DNA of 64,000 bases from Pseudomonas sp. stari2 (GTDB lineage Bacteria > Pseudomonadota > Gammaproteobacteria > Pseudomonadales > Pseudomonadaceae). Every line of letters starts with the position of its first letter. The stretch's first letter is position 1. The notes under the pieces were generated by a model. The model made no database searches. It was not told the DNA's origin and saw only the letters and a list, made by a program, of their open reading frames with translations. Location: the NCBI RefSeq assembly GCF_040760005.1, contig NZ_CP099760.1, forward strand, positions 2,227,501 to 2,291,500, written 5' to 3'. Both the position numbers and the translations under genes were made by a program. This document shows, one piece after another, positions 26,501 through 37,368 of this stretch.

Positions 26501-27056
26501 TTATCTGGATGCGCAGGACGCCGATCTGGTCGAAGCGCTGGAGACGCTGGAAAACGTCATCCGCAAGATCGACAAGGAAACCCGTAACCGTTTCAAAGAT
26601 ACCTTTGATCAGATCAATGGCGGTTTACAGGCGCTTTTCCCGAAAGTTTTCGGTGGCGGGCGCGCGTATTTGGAACTGACGGGCGAAGATCTACTCGATA
26701 CAGGGGTGACGATCATGGCGCAGCCGCCCGGAAAGAAGAACAGCACCATCCATTTGCTCTCCGGCGGCGAAAAAGCCCTGACCGCACTGGCGCTGGTTTT
26801 TGCGATCTTCAAGTTGAACCCGGCGCCGTTCTGCATGCTCGATGAGGTTGACGCGCCACTGGATGACGCTAACGTTGGACGCTACGCACGATTGGTCAAA
26901 GAGATGTCGCAGACCGTACAGTTCATCTATATCACCCACAACAAGATCGCCATGGAAATGGCTGAGCAGTTGATGGGCGTAACGATGCACGAGCCGGGTT
27001 GTTCGCGACTGGTAGCCGTGGATGTCGAGGAGGCGATGGCGATGGTGGATGCCTGA
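23568..27056 (+). CDS. smc: Chromosome partition protein Smc
   Basis: This 1162-residue SMC ATPase compacts and segregates the chromosome. The N-terminal Walker A is GPNGCGKSN, and the C-terminal half has the signature LSGGEKALTALAL and Walker B CMLDEVDAPL. Long coiled coils (about 170-500 and 670-1000) flank a hinge near 510-660. The family N-terminus (MRLKCIKLAGFKSF) requires the TTG at 23568 as start; the next ATG upstream in frame lies inside gntR. TTG start and 2-base spacing point to coupling with gntR. No scpA or scpB is nearby. Confidence 0.96.
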   Translation: MRLKCIKLAGFKSFVDPTTVNFPSNMAAVVGPNGCGKSNIIDAVRWVMGESSAKNLRGESMTDVIFNGSTSRKPVSQASIELVFDNSDGTLLGEWAAYAEISIRRKVTRDSQTTYYLNGAKCRRRDITDIFLGTGLGPRSYSIIEQGMISKLIESKPEDLRNFIEEAAGISKYKERRRETENRIRRTHENLARLTDLREELERQLERLHRQAEAAKKYQEFKAEERQLKAQLSALRWQDLNDQVGQRESIIGNQEISFEALVAEQRNADAAIERLRDGHHDLSERFNLVQGRFYSVGGDIARVEQSIQHGQQRLRQLQDDLKEAERARLETESHLGHDRTLLLTLGEELDQLTPEQEITNAAAEEAAAALEDSEAVMHGWQEQWDAFNLTAAEPRRQAEVQQSRIQQLETSMERLADRQKRLGEERALLSADPEDAAIMELSEQLAESEATLEDLQTSEEAQVEKLEQLRQELQQALTAQQQAQGDLQRLNGRLASLEALQQAALDPGTGTAEWLKEHNLAERPRLAEGLKVEAGWELAVETVLGADLQAVLVEDFGGFDLSGFAQGDLRLLSPGNDGVRVAGSLLDKVEAQVDLSPWLAQVKPVDSLEQALALRGQLAAGQSLISRDGYWVGRHFLRVRRASEAESGMLARGQEIEALHAEREEREATVEAMETRLQTLRAQQRQQENGREHLRRLLQDEARQQGELKAQLSAGKAKAEQLNLRRTRLDEELVELAEQRELEHENIGEARIQLQDALDAMALDTEQRELLLAQRDSLRERLDRVRQEARQHKDHAHQLAVRLGSLRAQHDSTRQALERLEMQAERLTEKREQLSLNLEEGEAPLEELRLKLEELLDKRMSVDDELKTAQIALEDADRELRDAEKRRTQAEQQSQLIRGQLEQQRMEWQALTVRRKALQDQLLEDGYDLHGVLNTLTAEASEKEAEEELERIAARIQRLGAINLAAIDEYTQQSERKRYLDAQDADLVEALETLENVIRKIDKETRNRFKDTFDQINGGLQALFPKVFGGGRAYLELTGEDLLDTGVTIMAQPPGKKNSTIHLLSGGEKALTALALVFAIFKLNPAPFCMLDEVDAPLDDANVGRYARLVKEMSQTVQFIYITHNKIAMEMAEQLMGVTMHEPGCSRLVAVDVEEAMAMVDA

Positions 27057-27314
27057 GCCGGCGCTGTCGGAAAAGGTATTTGTAGTCTGTAGGACATATT
27101 TACCGGCTTCGGCTTGCTGGCCAATCGACATAATCGCGCAAGCCAATGAGACAGACGGTGTAAAGTTGTCTTTGGTCGTGCTAGTTTAATGTCAATTTTT
27201 CGTATACGTGGGCAAAACGCCTGTCAGAACATAGAGTTGGCGCCACGTTTTAAAGCGGTTTGCACATTGTAAACCCCTTATTTTTCAGCATTTTTTATAG
27301 AGGCACGGGATTAC
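27057..27314 (+). other. smc-zipA gap with possible zipA promoter
   Basis: A 258-base gap holds no gene. TTGTCT (about 27169) followed by TAGTTTAAT could be a weak promoter, and AGAGGCACG precedes the zipA start. No terminator hairpin with a T-run was recognised after smc. Confidence 0.3.
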
Positions 27315-28181
27315 ATGGAAATCGGTCTGCGCGAGTGGCTGATCGTCATCGGCATCATTGTGATAGCCGGTATTCTTTTCGATGGCTGGCGCCGTATGCG
27401 CGGCGGCAAGGGAAAACTGAAATTCCGTCTTGACCGAAGCCTGTCCAACCTGCCGGACGAGGACACCAGCGCTGAGCTGTTGGGCCCGGCCCGCGTGCTG
27501 GACACCCATAAAGAGCCGCAACTGGACGAACACGATCTGCCATCGGTGAGCATGCCGGCCCGCGAAGCACGAGAGCCTCGCGAATCCGGTTCCAAGCGCG
27601 GCAAGCGTGGCAGCAACGGTCCGGCCCAGGGCGACCTGAACCTCGATCTGGATCTGGACGGCGGTCCGAGCTTCAGCAGCCGCGATGATGATTTCGTCGA
27701 GCCTGCCGCCAAGTCGTCGCCGGCAGTGGCCGATAAAGATCAGCCGCAAGCCGAAGAAGTGCTGGTGATCAGCGTGATCTGCCGCGACCCGGCTGGCTTC
27801 AAAGGCCCGGCACTGTTGCAGAACATTCTGGAAAGCGGTCTGCGTTTCGGCGAGATGGACATTTTCCACCGTCACGAAAGCATGGCCGGCAACGGCGAAG
27901 TGCTGTTCTCCATGGCCAACGCGGTCAAGCCGGGCATCTTCGATCTGGACGACATCGACCATTTCAGCACCCCGGCGGTGAGCTTCTTCCTCGGCCTGCC
28001 AGGCCCGCGTCATCCGAAGCAGGCCTTCGACGTGATGGTCGCAGCAGCCCGCAAGCTGTCCCAGGAACTGAACGGCGAATTGAAAGATGACCAGCGCAGC
28101 GTCCTGACCGCGCAGACCATCGAGCACTACCGTCAGCGCATCGTCGAATTCGAACGTCGCGCCCTGACCCAGAAGCGTTGA
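27315..28181 (+). CDS. zipA: Cell division protein ZipA
   Basis: This 288-residue protein anchors FtsZ to the inner membrane. One N-terminal helix ([17 protein letters not shown], about 6-22) leads to a charged, proline-rich linker and the C-terminal FtsZ-binding domain (about 150-285, with [14 protein letters not shown] and [10 protein letters not shown]). It lies between smc and ligA, the usual Pseudomonas order. GAGGCAC precedes the start. Confidence 0.95.
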   Translation: MEIGLREWLIVIGIIVIAGILFDGWRRMRGGKGKLKFRLDRSLSNLPDEDTSAELLGPARVLDTHKEPQLDEHDLPSVSMPAREAREPRESGSKRGKRGSNGPAQGDLNLDLDLDGGPSFSSRDDDFVEPAAKSSPAVADKDQPQAEEVLVISVICRDPAGFKGPALLQNILESGLRFGEMDIFHRHESMAGNGEVLFSMANAVKPGIFDLDDIDHFSTPAVSFFLGLPGPRHPKQAFDVMVAAARKLSQELNGELKDDQRSVLTAQTIEHYRQRIVEFERRALTQKR

Positions 28182-28227
28182 TTGAAAAGGTTGCCTCGCA
28201 ATAAAGGGGCAATCGGCAAAATAGATT

Positions 28228-30626
<2,399 letters not shown>

Positions 30627-30629
30627 CCG

Positions 30630-30662
30630 ATGATCGTTCCCACGCAGAGCGTGGGAACGATC
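30630..30662. repeat. GTTCCCACGC palindrome after ligA
   Basis: GATCGTTCCCACGC and GCGTGGGAACGATC form a near-perfect palindrome immediately after ligA. It shares its arms with the repeat at 18686-18797 and the one at 40781-40810. It could end ligA transcription or stabilise its 3' end. Confidence 0.75.
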
Positions 30663-30710
30663 TGCGCGCAGGAATGATCTAGTCTTGGCAAGCCCCAGGG
30701 AGAGATCGCC

Positions 30711-31877
30711 ATGTACCGCTTTTTCGAGCAGCTCAGTTCCCGCATCGTCGCGCCGTTCATGGGCGAATCCTCGCGCAACAGCAAAGTCTGGCCGTGCCGC
30801 TGCGGCCAGTCGCTGTTCTTTCGCAACAGCCAGTGCCTGGCCTGCAACGCGGCGCTGGGTTATCAACCGGAACACAGTCGGCTGACCTCGCTGCAACCCG
30901 GGCCGCAAGAGGGTACCTGGACGCTGGACGTCGATCCCGAAGCCGGGCTGTTTCGGCGTTGCGCCAACCTCGACACTCCGGCCGCCTGCAACTGGCTGCG
31001 GCCCGCCAACGATCACGACACCCTGTGCGCGGCCTGCGCTCTGAATCGCACCATTCCCGACTTGTCCGTCCCGGAAAACCCCGAGCGCTGGCGCAAGGTG
31101 GAAATCGCCAAGCGGCGACTGGTGGCGCAACTGATTGGCCTCGGCCTGCCGGTCATCCCGAAAACGGTCGATGAAGAAACCGGCCTGGCGTTCGATTTCA
31201 TCGGTGTCGATCTGGAGGGCAATGCTCCCATGACCGGCCATGCCAATGGCTTGATCACCCTCGACATCGCAGAAGCCGACGACGCGCACCGCGAGCAGGT
31301 CCGGGCGCAGATGCACGAACCCTATCGCACGCTACTCGGGCATTTTCGCCATGAAGTCGGGCATTACTACTGGGATCGGTTGATCGCCAACGGCCCCTGG
31401 CTCGGTTCATTCCGGAACCTCTTCGGCGACGAACGCGCCAGTTATGCCGAGGCGCTGGAGCGGCATTATCAACAGGGCGCGCCGGCGGACTGGTCGCAGC
31501 ATTACGTCAGCGCCTACGCCACCATGCACCCGTGGGAAGACTGGGCGGAAACCTGGGCGCATTACCTGCACATGATGGACGCGGTCGATACGGCGCTGAG
31601 TTTCGGCATGAGCGCCCGGGAGATGGATCTCGACTATCAGCCGTTTCCGTCGAGCACGCTGTACGACCCCGAGCATCCCGGCGGCGCTGCGTTCCTGTCG
31701 TTCGTCAATGCGTGGATCGAACTGGCGGGCATGCTCAACGAACTGTCGCGTAGCATGGGCCAGCCTGATTTCTATCCGTTCGTCCTGCCGCCAGCGGCAA
31801 TCGCCAAGCTGCACTTCATTCATCTGGTGATCCAGCAAGAGGGCGGCCGTGCGGACGAGGTGCTTCAGGCGCAATAG
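30711..31877 (+). CDS. Zinc-ribbon putative metallopeptidase
   Basis: This 388-residue protein begins with a zinc ribbon (C29, C31, C42, C45) followed by four more cysteines (84, 93, 106, 109). The C-terminal part has HEVGH at 214-218, the HExxH zinc-peptidase motif, and a later EDWAETWAHY. It matches a widespread bacterial family with an N-terminal zinc ribbon and a metallopeptidase-like domain, whose substrate is unknown to me. No signal peptide is seen, so it is cytoplasmic. The gene stands alone between ligA and ffs. Confidence 0.82.
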   Translation: MYRFFEQLSSRIVAPFMGESSRNSKVWPCRCGQSLFFRNSQCLACNAALGYQPEHSRLTSLQPGPQEGTWTLDVDPEAGLFRRCANLDTPAACNWLRPANDHDTLCAACALNRTIPDLSVPENPERWRKVEIAKRRLVAQLIGLGLPVIPKTVDEETGLAFDFIGVDLEGNAPMTGHANGLITLDIAEADDAHREQVRAQMHEPYRTLLGHFRHEVGHYYWDRLIANGPWLGSFRNLFGDERASYAEALERHYQQGAPADWSQHYVSAYATMHPWEDWAETWAHYLHMMDAVDTALSFGMSAREMDLDYQPFPSSTLYDPEHPGGAAFLSFVNAWIELAGMLNELSRSMGQPDFYPFVLPPAAIAKLHFIHLVIQQEGGRADEVLQAQ

Positions 31878-31920
31878 CAAGTGCTTGAAGCCCTTCATAT
31901 TTTTTATCTGCAACCAGCGG

Positions 31921-31948
31921 TTGTAACTTCGTCTCAGATAGGTACAAT
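31921..31948 (+). promoter_or_regulatory. ffs promoter
   Basis: TTGTAA and TACAAT are separated by 16 bases, a good sigma-70 pair, ending 33 bases before the mature SRP RNA. A short hairpin CTCGCC/GGCGAG lies in between and would be part of the precursor removed on maturation. Confidence 0.7.
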
Positions 31949-31980
31949 GGCGCGGCTCGCCGACAGGCGAGTGTCGTTAT

Positions 31981-32093
31981 GGTGACCCTATCGGTCCCCC
32001 CGCAACGATTACCCGTGAACCTGGTCAGAGCCGGAAGGCAGCAGCCATAGCGGGAACATTGTGTGCCGGGGTGTGGCTGGTAGGGTTACCACC
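31981..32093 (+). ncRNA. ffs: Signal recognition particle RNA (4.5S)
   Basis: The sequence has the conserved core GGTCAGAGCCGGAAGGCAGC and GTGTGCCGGGGTGTGGCTGG, and its ends pair (GGTGACCCTA with TAGGGTTACC). Length, about 113, matches E. coli 4.5S RNA (114). It forms the SRP with Ffh and delivers membrane proteins to the Sec machinery. Exact ends are estimated to within a few bases. A promoter and a terminator flank it. Confidence 0.95.
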
Positions 32094-32123
32094 TTAACGA
32101 ACGCCAAACGAATCAACACCGAA

Positions 32124-32154
32124 CTGCATGGGTTTCGCCCACTGCGGTTTTTTT
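32124..32154 (+). terminator. ffs terminator
   Basis: GCATGGG and CCCACTGC form a stem (one bulged C) around TTTCG and are followed by GGTTTTTTT. A larger inverted repeat, GAACGCCAAA (32099-32108) and TTTGGCGTTC (32165-32174), encloses the hairpin. Confidence 0.82.
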
Positions 32155-32186
32155 ATGCCTGCGATTTGGCGTTCGAATCAGCACAA

Positions 32187-32212
32187 CCTGTGGGAGCGAG
32201 CCTGCTCGCGAT
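32187..32212. repeat. Single REP copy
   Basis: TGTGGGAGCGAGCCTGCTCGCG is a single copy of the repetitive palindrome seen as a pair at 12041-12131. It lies between ffs and the helicase gene. Confidence 0.7.
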
Positions 32213-32330
32213 GACGCCGACACGGGGTAATCATTTGCTCTTCAATCCCGCATACTCGCAGCCACCGAACTAAATGAAGAGTCTGGCCAGGAACAACCTT
32301 GTAAGGTCTGCATCCTGACCGCGAGGTTTT

Positions 32331-34286
32331 ATGCTCCCCGAACATTCCGATTTATCCAGCCCTGTGTTTTTGCCCGTCACGGATGAAACCTGCGCGAACC
32401 TGTTGCAGGCGAGTGGCACCAAAGCCCTCGAAGCCCTGACCGATCCGGAATTGGCGGCAGTGCTGGTCATCCAGAATCTGGTGCAGACGACAGAGCAGGA
32501 TCTCGGCGCCGTGGCGGCAGAAAAAATTCTGGCCAAGCTCTTGTCCTGGGCTGCCGAAAAGCGGCAGTCAACAACGGCAGGCCTGCTGTCGGAAGCACAG
32601 CGACTGTTCGATCCGCGCAAACTGTATTTCGGCCTGAAAGTTCTCAAACCACTGAACCTGCGTTTCCTGCTGCCCGAAGAAGTGTCCGCACGCGACTACT
32701 TGTTGCCCGATGGTCAGTGGGATTTCGAATACAAAGTCCGGCGTCATCGCAGCCATGACCCGTTCAGCCAGCCGATAGTGACGCCCCGTTACCGCGAGCG
32801 CTGGTTGAGCCCGGCACAGGACAAACTGGTCAGAACCTTCCGCGCCAACCTGGACGAAGACCTCCACGTTCAAGGTTACGCGGGGATCGGCAAAAGCCAT
32901 CTGCTGGTGGCGTTGCTGGAGCATCTACGCCCGGAAAAGACTCTGTTGCTGGCGCGCACCCCGGCCAAACTGGAGGTGCTTCGCCAGCGGATGGTGGGGC
33001 CGAGCGAGAAGAAGGCCGGCAAGACCTTCCTGGCGTTTGCGCAGTCGCTGATGCTCGGGCACAGACCTCAGGCGCAGGGAGGGCGAATCCCGACCCGGCA
33101 GGCGCTGGCGCAGGAACTGAATATCTTCGGTTTTCGTCATCACGACGGGCAGGCGACTCTTGAACTCTGCCTCAAAGTGATCGAACGCTACTGCCGCTTC
33201 CGCGATCACACCTTTTCGGCGAAGCATCTGCCGCATTTCAACCAGCCGCTCTCCAGCGTCGAAGCTCAGGTGTTGCTGGAGTATTCGAGCCGGGTGTGGG
33301 GCTACCTTGAGCTCAATCCGGCATGGGGCAGCCAGACCGGGTTCGAAGCGCTGCTGGTGATCAAACGGGCCTGCATTGCCGGTTGCGTGGTGCCGGCGCG
33401 CTATACCCATGTGCTGATCGACGAGAGTCAGGACATTCCCGGGTCGTTGTTGCAGATCATCGAACGTGGTCGCCAGGTGTTGATCACCCTCGGCGACGAG
33501 TATCAACAGGCCAGCGGCGTGCCAGTCAAGCGCCACCGAGAGGTTCGCCAAAGCGATATCAGCTATTCCGTGCGCTCGGGCCGCAATGTCGAACGGCTGG
33601 TCAACCCGCTGATCGCCCGGCACTCGCAGAAGGGCAAGATTCCGTTCGAAGGCGCCAGTGATGCTGACGTCGTTATCAAGGAATACCCGGAAGGCTTCGT
33701 GCCGTCAGAAGGTTGCGTGGTGCTGACGGCATCGCCGTGGGACACCATGATCTGGGCCATCCACCTGCACGATTCCAACTGCAAGTTCAGATTCCCGGAC
33801 AAGCTAACTCAGGATGATCTGAAGCATTTCATGGCCACTGCCATCGAGTTGTTCAAACCGGAATTCTACCGTTCCGAATTCAGCGAAAACGGCGTGCATC
33901 CGTACTTCAGCGACTTGCCCGACTGGCAAGCGGTGTGCGACGCGAACCGGTTCGACGAGTCGTTTCTGCGGGTCAGGGCCAAGCTGGAAAACGGCTTCAT
34001 GATTGCCGATCTGACACGCCTGAACCGAATGATCGACAACACTGGCAACGGCTGCATGCTGATGCTGGCGGAAGAGGCGGGGGGAATGGAGTTCGACAAG
34101 GTTCTGCTGACTCCCGGCCTGCTGACCAATGAGAAATTCAAGGATGCCTATGCGTTCGATCAGCGGATCTGCGCCGTGTACATCGCCATTTCCCGCGCCA
34201 GGCTGAAGCTTTACGTGCCGTACGATGTGGTTGCCTGGGTCGAATATCACGAATACCAGAAATTCCGCGATACGGCGGGGCACTGA
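32331..34286 (+). CDS. UvrD-like superfamily 1 helicase, isolated
   Basis: This 651-residue protein carries the SF1 helicase motifs in order. These are GYAGIGKSH (Walker A, 182-190), LIDESQD (Walker B, 362-368), GDEYQQ (motif III, 388-393), SYSVRSGRN (motif IV, 411-419), GGMEFDKVLL (motif V, near 593) and YIAISRARLKLYV (motif VI, near the C-terminus). The first 150 residues match no domain I recognise. No nuclease or partner gene is adjacent. It lies between ffs and a gene convergent on it, in a stretch that looks accessory in this otherwise conserved order. It is a real intact gene, but its job (repair, recombination or defence) is not shown. Confidence 0.82.
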   Translation: MLPEHSDLSSPVFLPVTDETCANLLQASGTKALEALTDPELAAVLVIQNLVQTTEQDLGAVAAEKILAKLLSWAAEKRQSTTAGLLSEAQRLFDPRKLYFGLKVLKPLNLRFLLPEEVSARDYLLPDGQWDFEYKVRRHRSHDPFSQPIVTPRYRERWLSPAQDKLVRTFRANLDEDLHVQGYAGIGKSHLLVALLEHLRPEKTLLLARTPAKLEVLRQRMVGPSEKKAGKTFLAFAQSLMLGHRPQAQGGRIPTRQALAQELNIFGFRHHDGQATLELCLKVIERYCRFRDHTFSAKHLPHFNQPLSSVEAQVLLEYSSRVWGYLELNPAWGSQTGFEALLVIKRACIAGCVVPARYTHVLIDESQDIPGSLLQIIERGRQVLITLGDEYQQASGVPVKRHREVRQSDISYSVRSGRNVERLVNPLIARHSQKGKIPFEGASDADVVIKEYPEGFVPSEGCVVLTASPWDTMIWAIHLHDSNCKFRFPDKLTQDDLKHFMATAIELFKPEFYRSEFSENGVHPYFSDLPDWQAVCDANRFDESFLRVRAKLENGFMIADLTRLNRMIDNTGNGCMLMLAEEAGGMEFDKVLLTPGLLTNEKFKDAYAFDQRICAVYIAISRARLKLYVPYDVVAWVEYHEYQKFRDTAGH

Positions 34287-34309
34287 TTATTCGGCTCGTT
34301 TGCGCAGGG

Positions 34310-35059
34310 TCATGGGGCGCTTTCGGGGGCGCCGGTATACAACCGGATAATGTCATCAATCTCCCCCGACATTTTCATCCGCAGCAACGTTCTCAATATC
34401 CGCTGCACCGGCACGACCGGGTCGTTGCGGACGTAGCAACCGACCTGCTGCTCCTGCAACACCGCCACCCCTTGCAGTTGTTGCCCCGGCAGCAGGCGCT
34501 GGTTGAACCAGTCCAGTGTCCATTGGTTGCTCACGGCGTAGCGGTATCGGCCGGCCAGCAGCTTGTCCAGCACCTGTTCCTGGTTGCGCGCGTCTTCGCG
34601 CCATAAGCGGTCGGCGTCGAACAGTGGTTGCAAGGTAGGATAGCTGTAGCCGAGCACGGTGCCGATCGACTGGCGGGGCAGGTGGGCCGGATCGACGCTG
34701 GAGGGTTGATCCTGGCGGCTGATCAGCAGATCACGCTGGAAAAAAAGCGGAATGCTCCAGATGTAATCACCGGACTGGTTCGGCAGCCAGGATTGCGCGG
34801 CATAACAGCGCACGTCGACTTCGCCGTGTTCCATGGCGTTCTGCACCCGGGTGCGGGGCAGGACGTGAAACTCTGCTGGCATGCCGACCTGGGTCGCGAG
34901 GCTGAGCATCATGTCGTAAAGAATGCCTTGGGTCGGTCGGCCACGTTCATATTGCACCAGCGGCATCGCCCAGCTGTCGGCCATGGCAAAACGCAGCGGC
35001 GGCTGCGCGGCCATCGCGTTCAGGCTGATTCCCAGTATTGCCCCCACGGCCCACCGCAT
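34310..35059 (-). CDS. Periplasmic substrate-binding protein (SBP_bac_3 type)
   Basis: This 249-residue protein has a short signal peptide (about 1-18, ending MAA) and a family 3 solute-binding fold: PLRFAMADSWAMPL, QGILYDMMLSLA, GEVDVRCYA. It lacks a membrane anchor and has no permease or ATPase next to it, so it may be an orphan sensor or binding protein rather than a transporter part. It is convergent with the helicase and divergent from dnaX. The ligand is unknown; the cysteine in DVRCYA and the tryptophans near the pocket are unremarkable. Confidence 0.78.
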   Translation of the reverse strand: MRWAVGAILGISLNAMAAQPPLRFAMADSWAMPLVQYERGRPTQGILYDMMLSLATQVGMPAEFHVLPRTRVQNAMEHGEVDVRCYAAQSWLPNQSGDYIWSIPLFFQRDLLISRQDQPSSVDPAHLPRQSIGTVLGYSYPTLQPLFDADRLWREDARNQEQVLDKLLAGRYRYAVSNQWTLDWFNQRLLPGQQLQGVAVLQEQQVGCYVRNDPVVPVQRILRTLLRMKMSGEIDDIIRLYTGAPESAP

Positions 35060-35204
35060 AAATGCTCCGGTAATTCCCGTTCCCGTGCCGACAAATGCCT
35101 CCGCCCATGCAGCTTAGCCAGAATAGAAGAGCGCACCGGATGCAATTTTGCCCTTGCTCCGCTAGCATTAGCCGCTTCTGCTTCCTTTGCCGCGACGGTT
35201 TTCG

Positions 35205-37301
35205 ATGAGTTATCAGGTTCTTGCACGTAAATGGCGTCCGCGCTCGTTCCGCGAAATGGTCGGCCAGACCCATGTGCTCAAGGCTCTGATCAATGCCTTG
35301 GACAGCCAGCGCCTGCACCACGCCTACCTGTTCACCGGGACGCGGGGCGTCGGCAAGACGACGATTGCGCGGATCATCGCCAAATGTCTGAACTGTGAAA
35401 CAGGTATCACTTCAAGCCCTTGTGGCGAGTGTTCGGTGTGCCGCGAGATCGATGAAGGCCGCTTCGTCGACCTGATCGAGATCGACGCCGCGAGCCGGAC
35501 CAAGGTCGAGGACACCCGCGAGCTGCTCGATAACGTGCAGTACGCCCCGAGCCGCGGGCGCTTCAAGGTCTACCTGATCGACGAAGTGCACATGCTCTCC
35601 AGCCATTCCTTCAATGCGCTGCTGAAAACCCTCGAAGAGCCGCCGCCCTACGTCAAGTTCATCCTTGCGACCACCGACCCGCAGAAACTTCCGGCAACGA
35701 TTTTGTCGCGATGCCTGCAGTTCTCCCTGAAGAACATGACGCCCGAGCGTGTGGTCGAGCATTTGACTCATGTCCTGACCGCCGAAAACGTACCGTTCGA
35801 AGACGACGCACTGTGGCTGCTCGGCCGCGCGGCCGACGGTTCGATGCGTGACGCCATGAGCCTGACCGACCAGGCCATCGCCTTCGGTGAAGGCAAGGTG
35901 CTGGCTACCGACGTACGGGCAATGCTCGGTACGCTGGATCACGGCCAGGTTTACGACGTGCTGCACGCACTGATCGAGGGCGACGCCAAGGCGTTGCTCG
36001 AAGCCGTGCGCCACTTGGCCGAACAAGGGCCGGACTGGAATGGCGTGCTCTCGGAAATTCTTAACGTGCTGCACCGCGTCGCCATCGCCCAGGCCTTGCC
36101 GGAAGGTGTCGACAATGGTCACGGCGACCGTGACCGGGTGTTGGCGCTGGCCCAAGCCTTGCCGGCCGAAGACGTGCAGTTCTATTACCAGATGGGCCTG
36201 ATCGGCCGCCGCGACTTGCCACTGGCGCCGGACCCGCGAGGCGGTTTTGAAATGGTGCTGCTGCGGATGCTGGCCTTCCGGCCGGCGGACACGGCGGATG
36301 CCCCGAGGCAACCGCTAAAGCCAGTGGGGATCAGCCAGGCCACAGTTGATTCCGCAAACTCAGTGGCTGCCGCGCCGAAACCTGCGCCGGTAGTTGCTGC
36401 GGCTGTTGCGCCAGCGCCAGCGCCGGTGGTTGCACCTGCGCCTGCTCCCGAGCCTGCTCCCGAGCCTGCCCCGGTAGCCCCGGTGATTGCGCCTGAACCC
36501 GTACCTGAGCCGGAGCCCGAACCGGTCGCTGTCGAAGAAGTCGTCGATCTGCCGTGGAATGACCCGGTAGAACCAGCGTCTATCCAGCAGCCAGCGGTAG
36601 AGCCGGTTCTGGAAACCACCGCCGAGCAGCCTGATCTGCCGCCAATGCCGCTGCCGACCCCGGACAGCGTCGTGCCGGATGCGCCTGAATGGGCCGCTGC
36701 GCCGATCCCCGAGCCGTCCGTGGCCGAAGTCGATGCCTTTACGCCGGGCATGGACATGGACGACGAGCCGCCGCTCGACGAGGACTACATCGAGCCGGAC
36801 ATGGATTCGGCCTACAGTTACCTCGACGATCTGGCCAGCGAACAGGCGGCCGATCCGGTTCCGGAGCCCGAGCCGGAACCCGCCGCCGCGCCGGCCACCG
36901 GTCTGGCCCTGCAATGGCTGGAGCTGTTCCCGAAACTGCCGATTTCCGGCATGACCGGCAGCATCGCCGCCAACTGCACGCTGATCGCGGTCGATGGCGA
37001 CAACTGGCTGATGCACCTGGACCCGGCCCACAGCGCCTTGTTCAACGCCACTCAGCAGCGTCGTCTGAACGATGCCTTGAACCAGTACCACGGTCGCACG
37101 ATCAACCTGAGCATGGAGCTGATCAAGCCCGAGCAGGAAACCCCGGCCCAGGCTGCATCCCGGCGCCGTGCCAACCGTCAGCGCGAGGCGGAGGAGTCGA
37201 TCCACGGCGATCCGTTCATCCAGCAGATGGTGCAGCAGTTCGGTGCGGTCGTGCGACACGATACTATTGAACCTGTCGACGCCCTGGTCAGCCAGGGCTA
37301 A
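35205..37301 (+). CDS. dnaX: DNA polymerase III subunit tau/gamma
   Basis: This 698-residue clamp-loader subunit carries the AAA+ ATPase in its N-terminal half: FTGTRGVGKTT (Walker A), a zinc module (C64-type cysteines in LNCETG, CGECSVC), LIDEVHMLS (Walker B) and the LSRCLQF sensor region. From about 385 to 600 it is a low-complexity linker rich in proline, alanine and glutamate. A C-terminal tau domain follows (LALQWLELFPKL onwards) that would bind polymerase. I saw no A-AAA-AAG slippery site, so gamma may not be made by frameshift as in E. coli. The start at 35205 gives the family N-terminus MSYQVLARKWRP. Confidence 0.95.
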   Translation: MSYQVLARKWRPRSFREMVGQTHVLKALINALDSQRLHHAYLFTGTRGVGKTTIARIIAKCLNCETGITSSPCGECSVCREIDEGRFVDLIEIDAASRTKVEDTRELLDNVQYAPSRGRFKVYLIDEVHMLSSHSFNALLKTLEEPPPYVKFILATTDPQKLPATILSRCLQFSLKNMTPERVVEHLTHVLTAENVPFEDDALWLLGRAADGSMRDAMSLTDQAIAFGEGKVLATDVRAMLGTLDHGQVYDVLHALIEGDAKALLEAVRHLAEQGPDWNGVLSEILNVLHRVAIAQALPEGVDNGHGDRDRVLALAQALPAEDVQFYYQMGLIGRRDLPLAPDPRGGFEMVLLRMLAFRPADTADAPRQPLKPVGISQATVDSANSVAAAPKPAPVVAAAVAPAPAPVVAPAPAPEPAPEPAPVAPVIAPEPVPEPEPEPVAVEEVVDLPWNDPVEPASIQQPAVEPVLETTAEQPDLPPMPLPTPDSVVPDAPEWAAAPIPEPSVAEVDAFTPGMDMDDEPPLDEDYIEPDMDSAYSYLDDLASEQAADPVPEPEPEPAAAPATGLALQWLELFPKLPISGMTGSIAANCTLIAVDGDNWLMHLDPAHSALFNATQQRRLNDALNQYHGRTINLSMELIKPEQETPAQAASRRRANRQREAEESIHGDPFIQQMVQQFGAVVRHDTIEPVDALVSQG

Positions 37302-37368
37302 TAACTGAAGGCGTTTGGCGCAAGTCGCCGGGCGCTGTATTGATCCAAGTACTTTTGAGGTGATTACC

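Noticed and set aside
32331..35059. A phage-defence island beside ffs
   Set aside because: Only a single helicase is present, with no nuclease, toxin or integrase; kept as a hypothesis in the findings and not called as a system.
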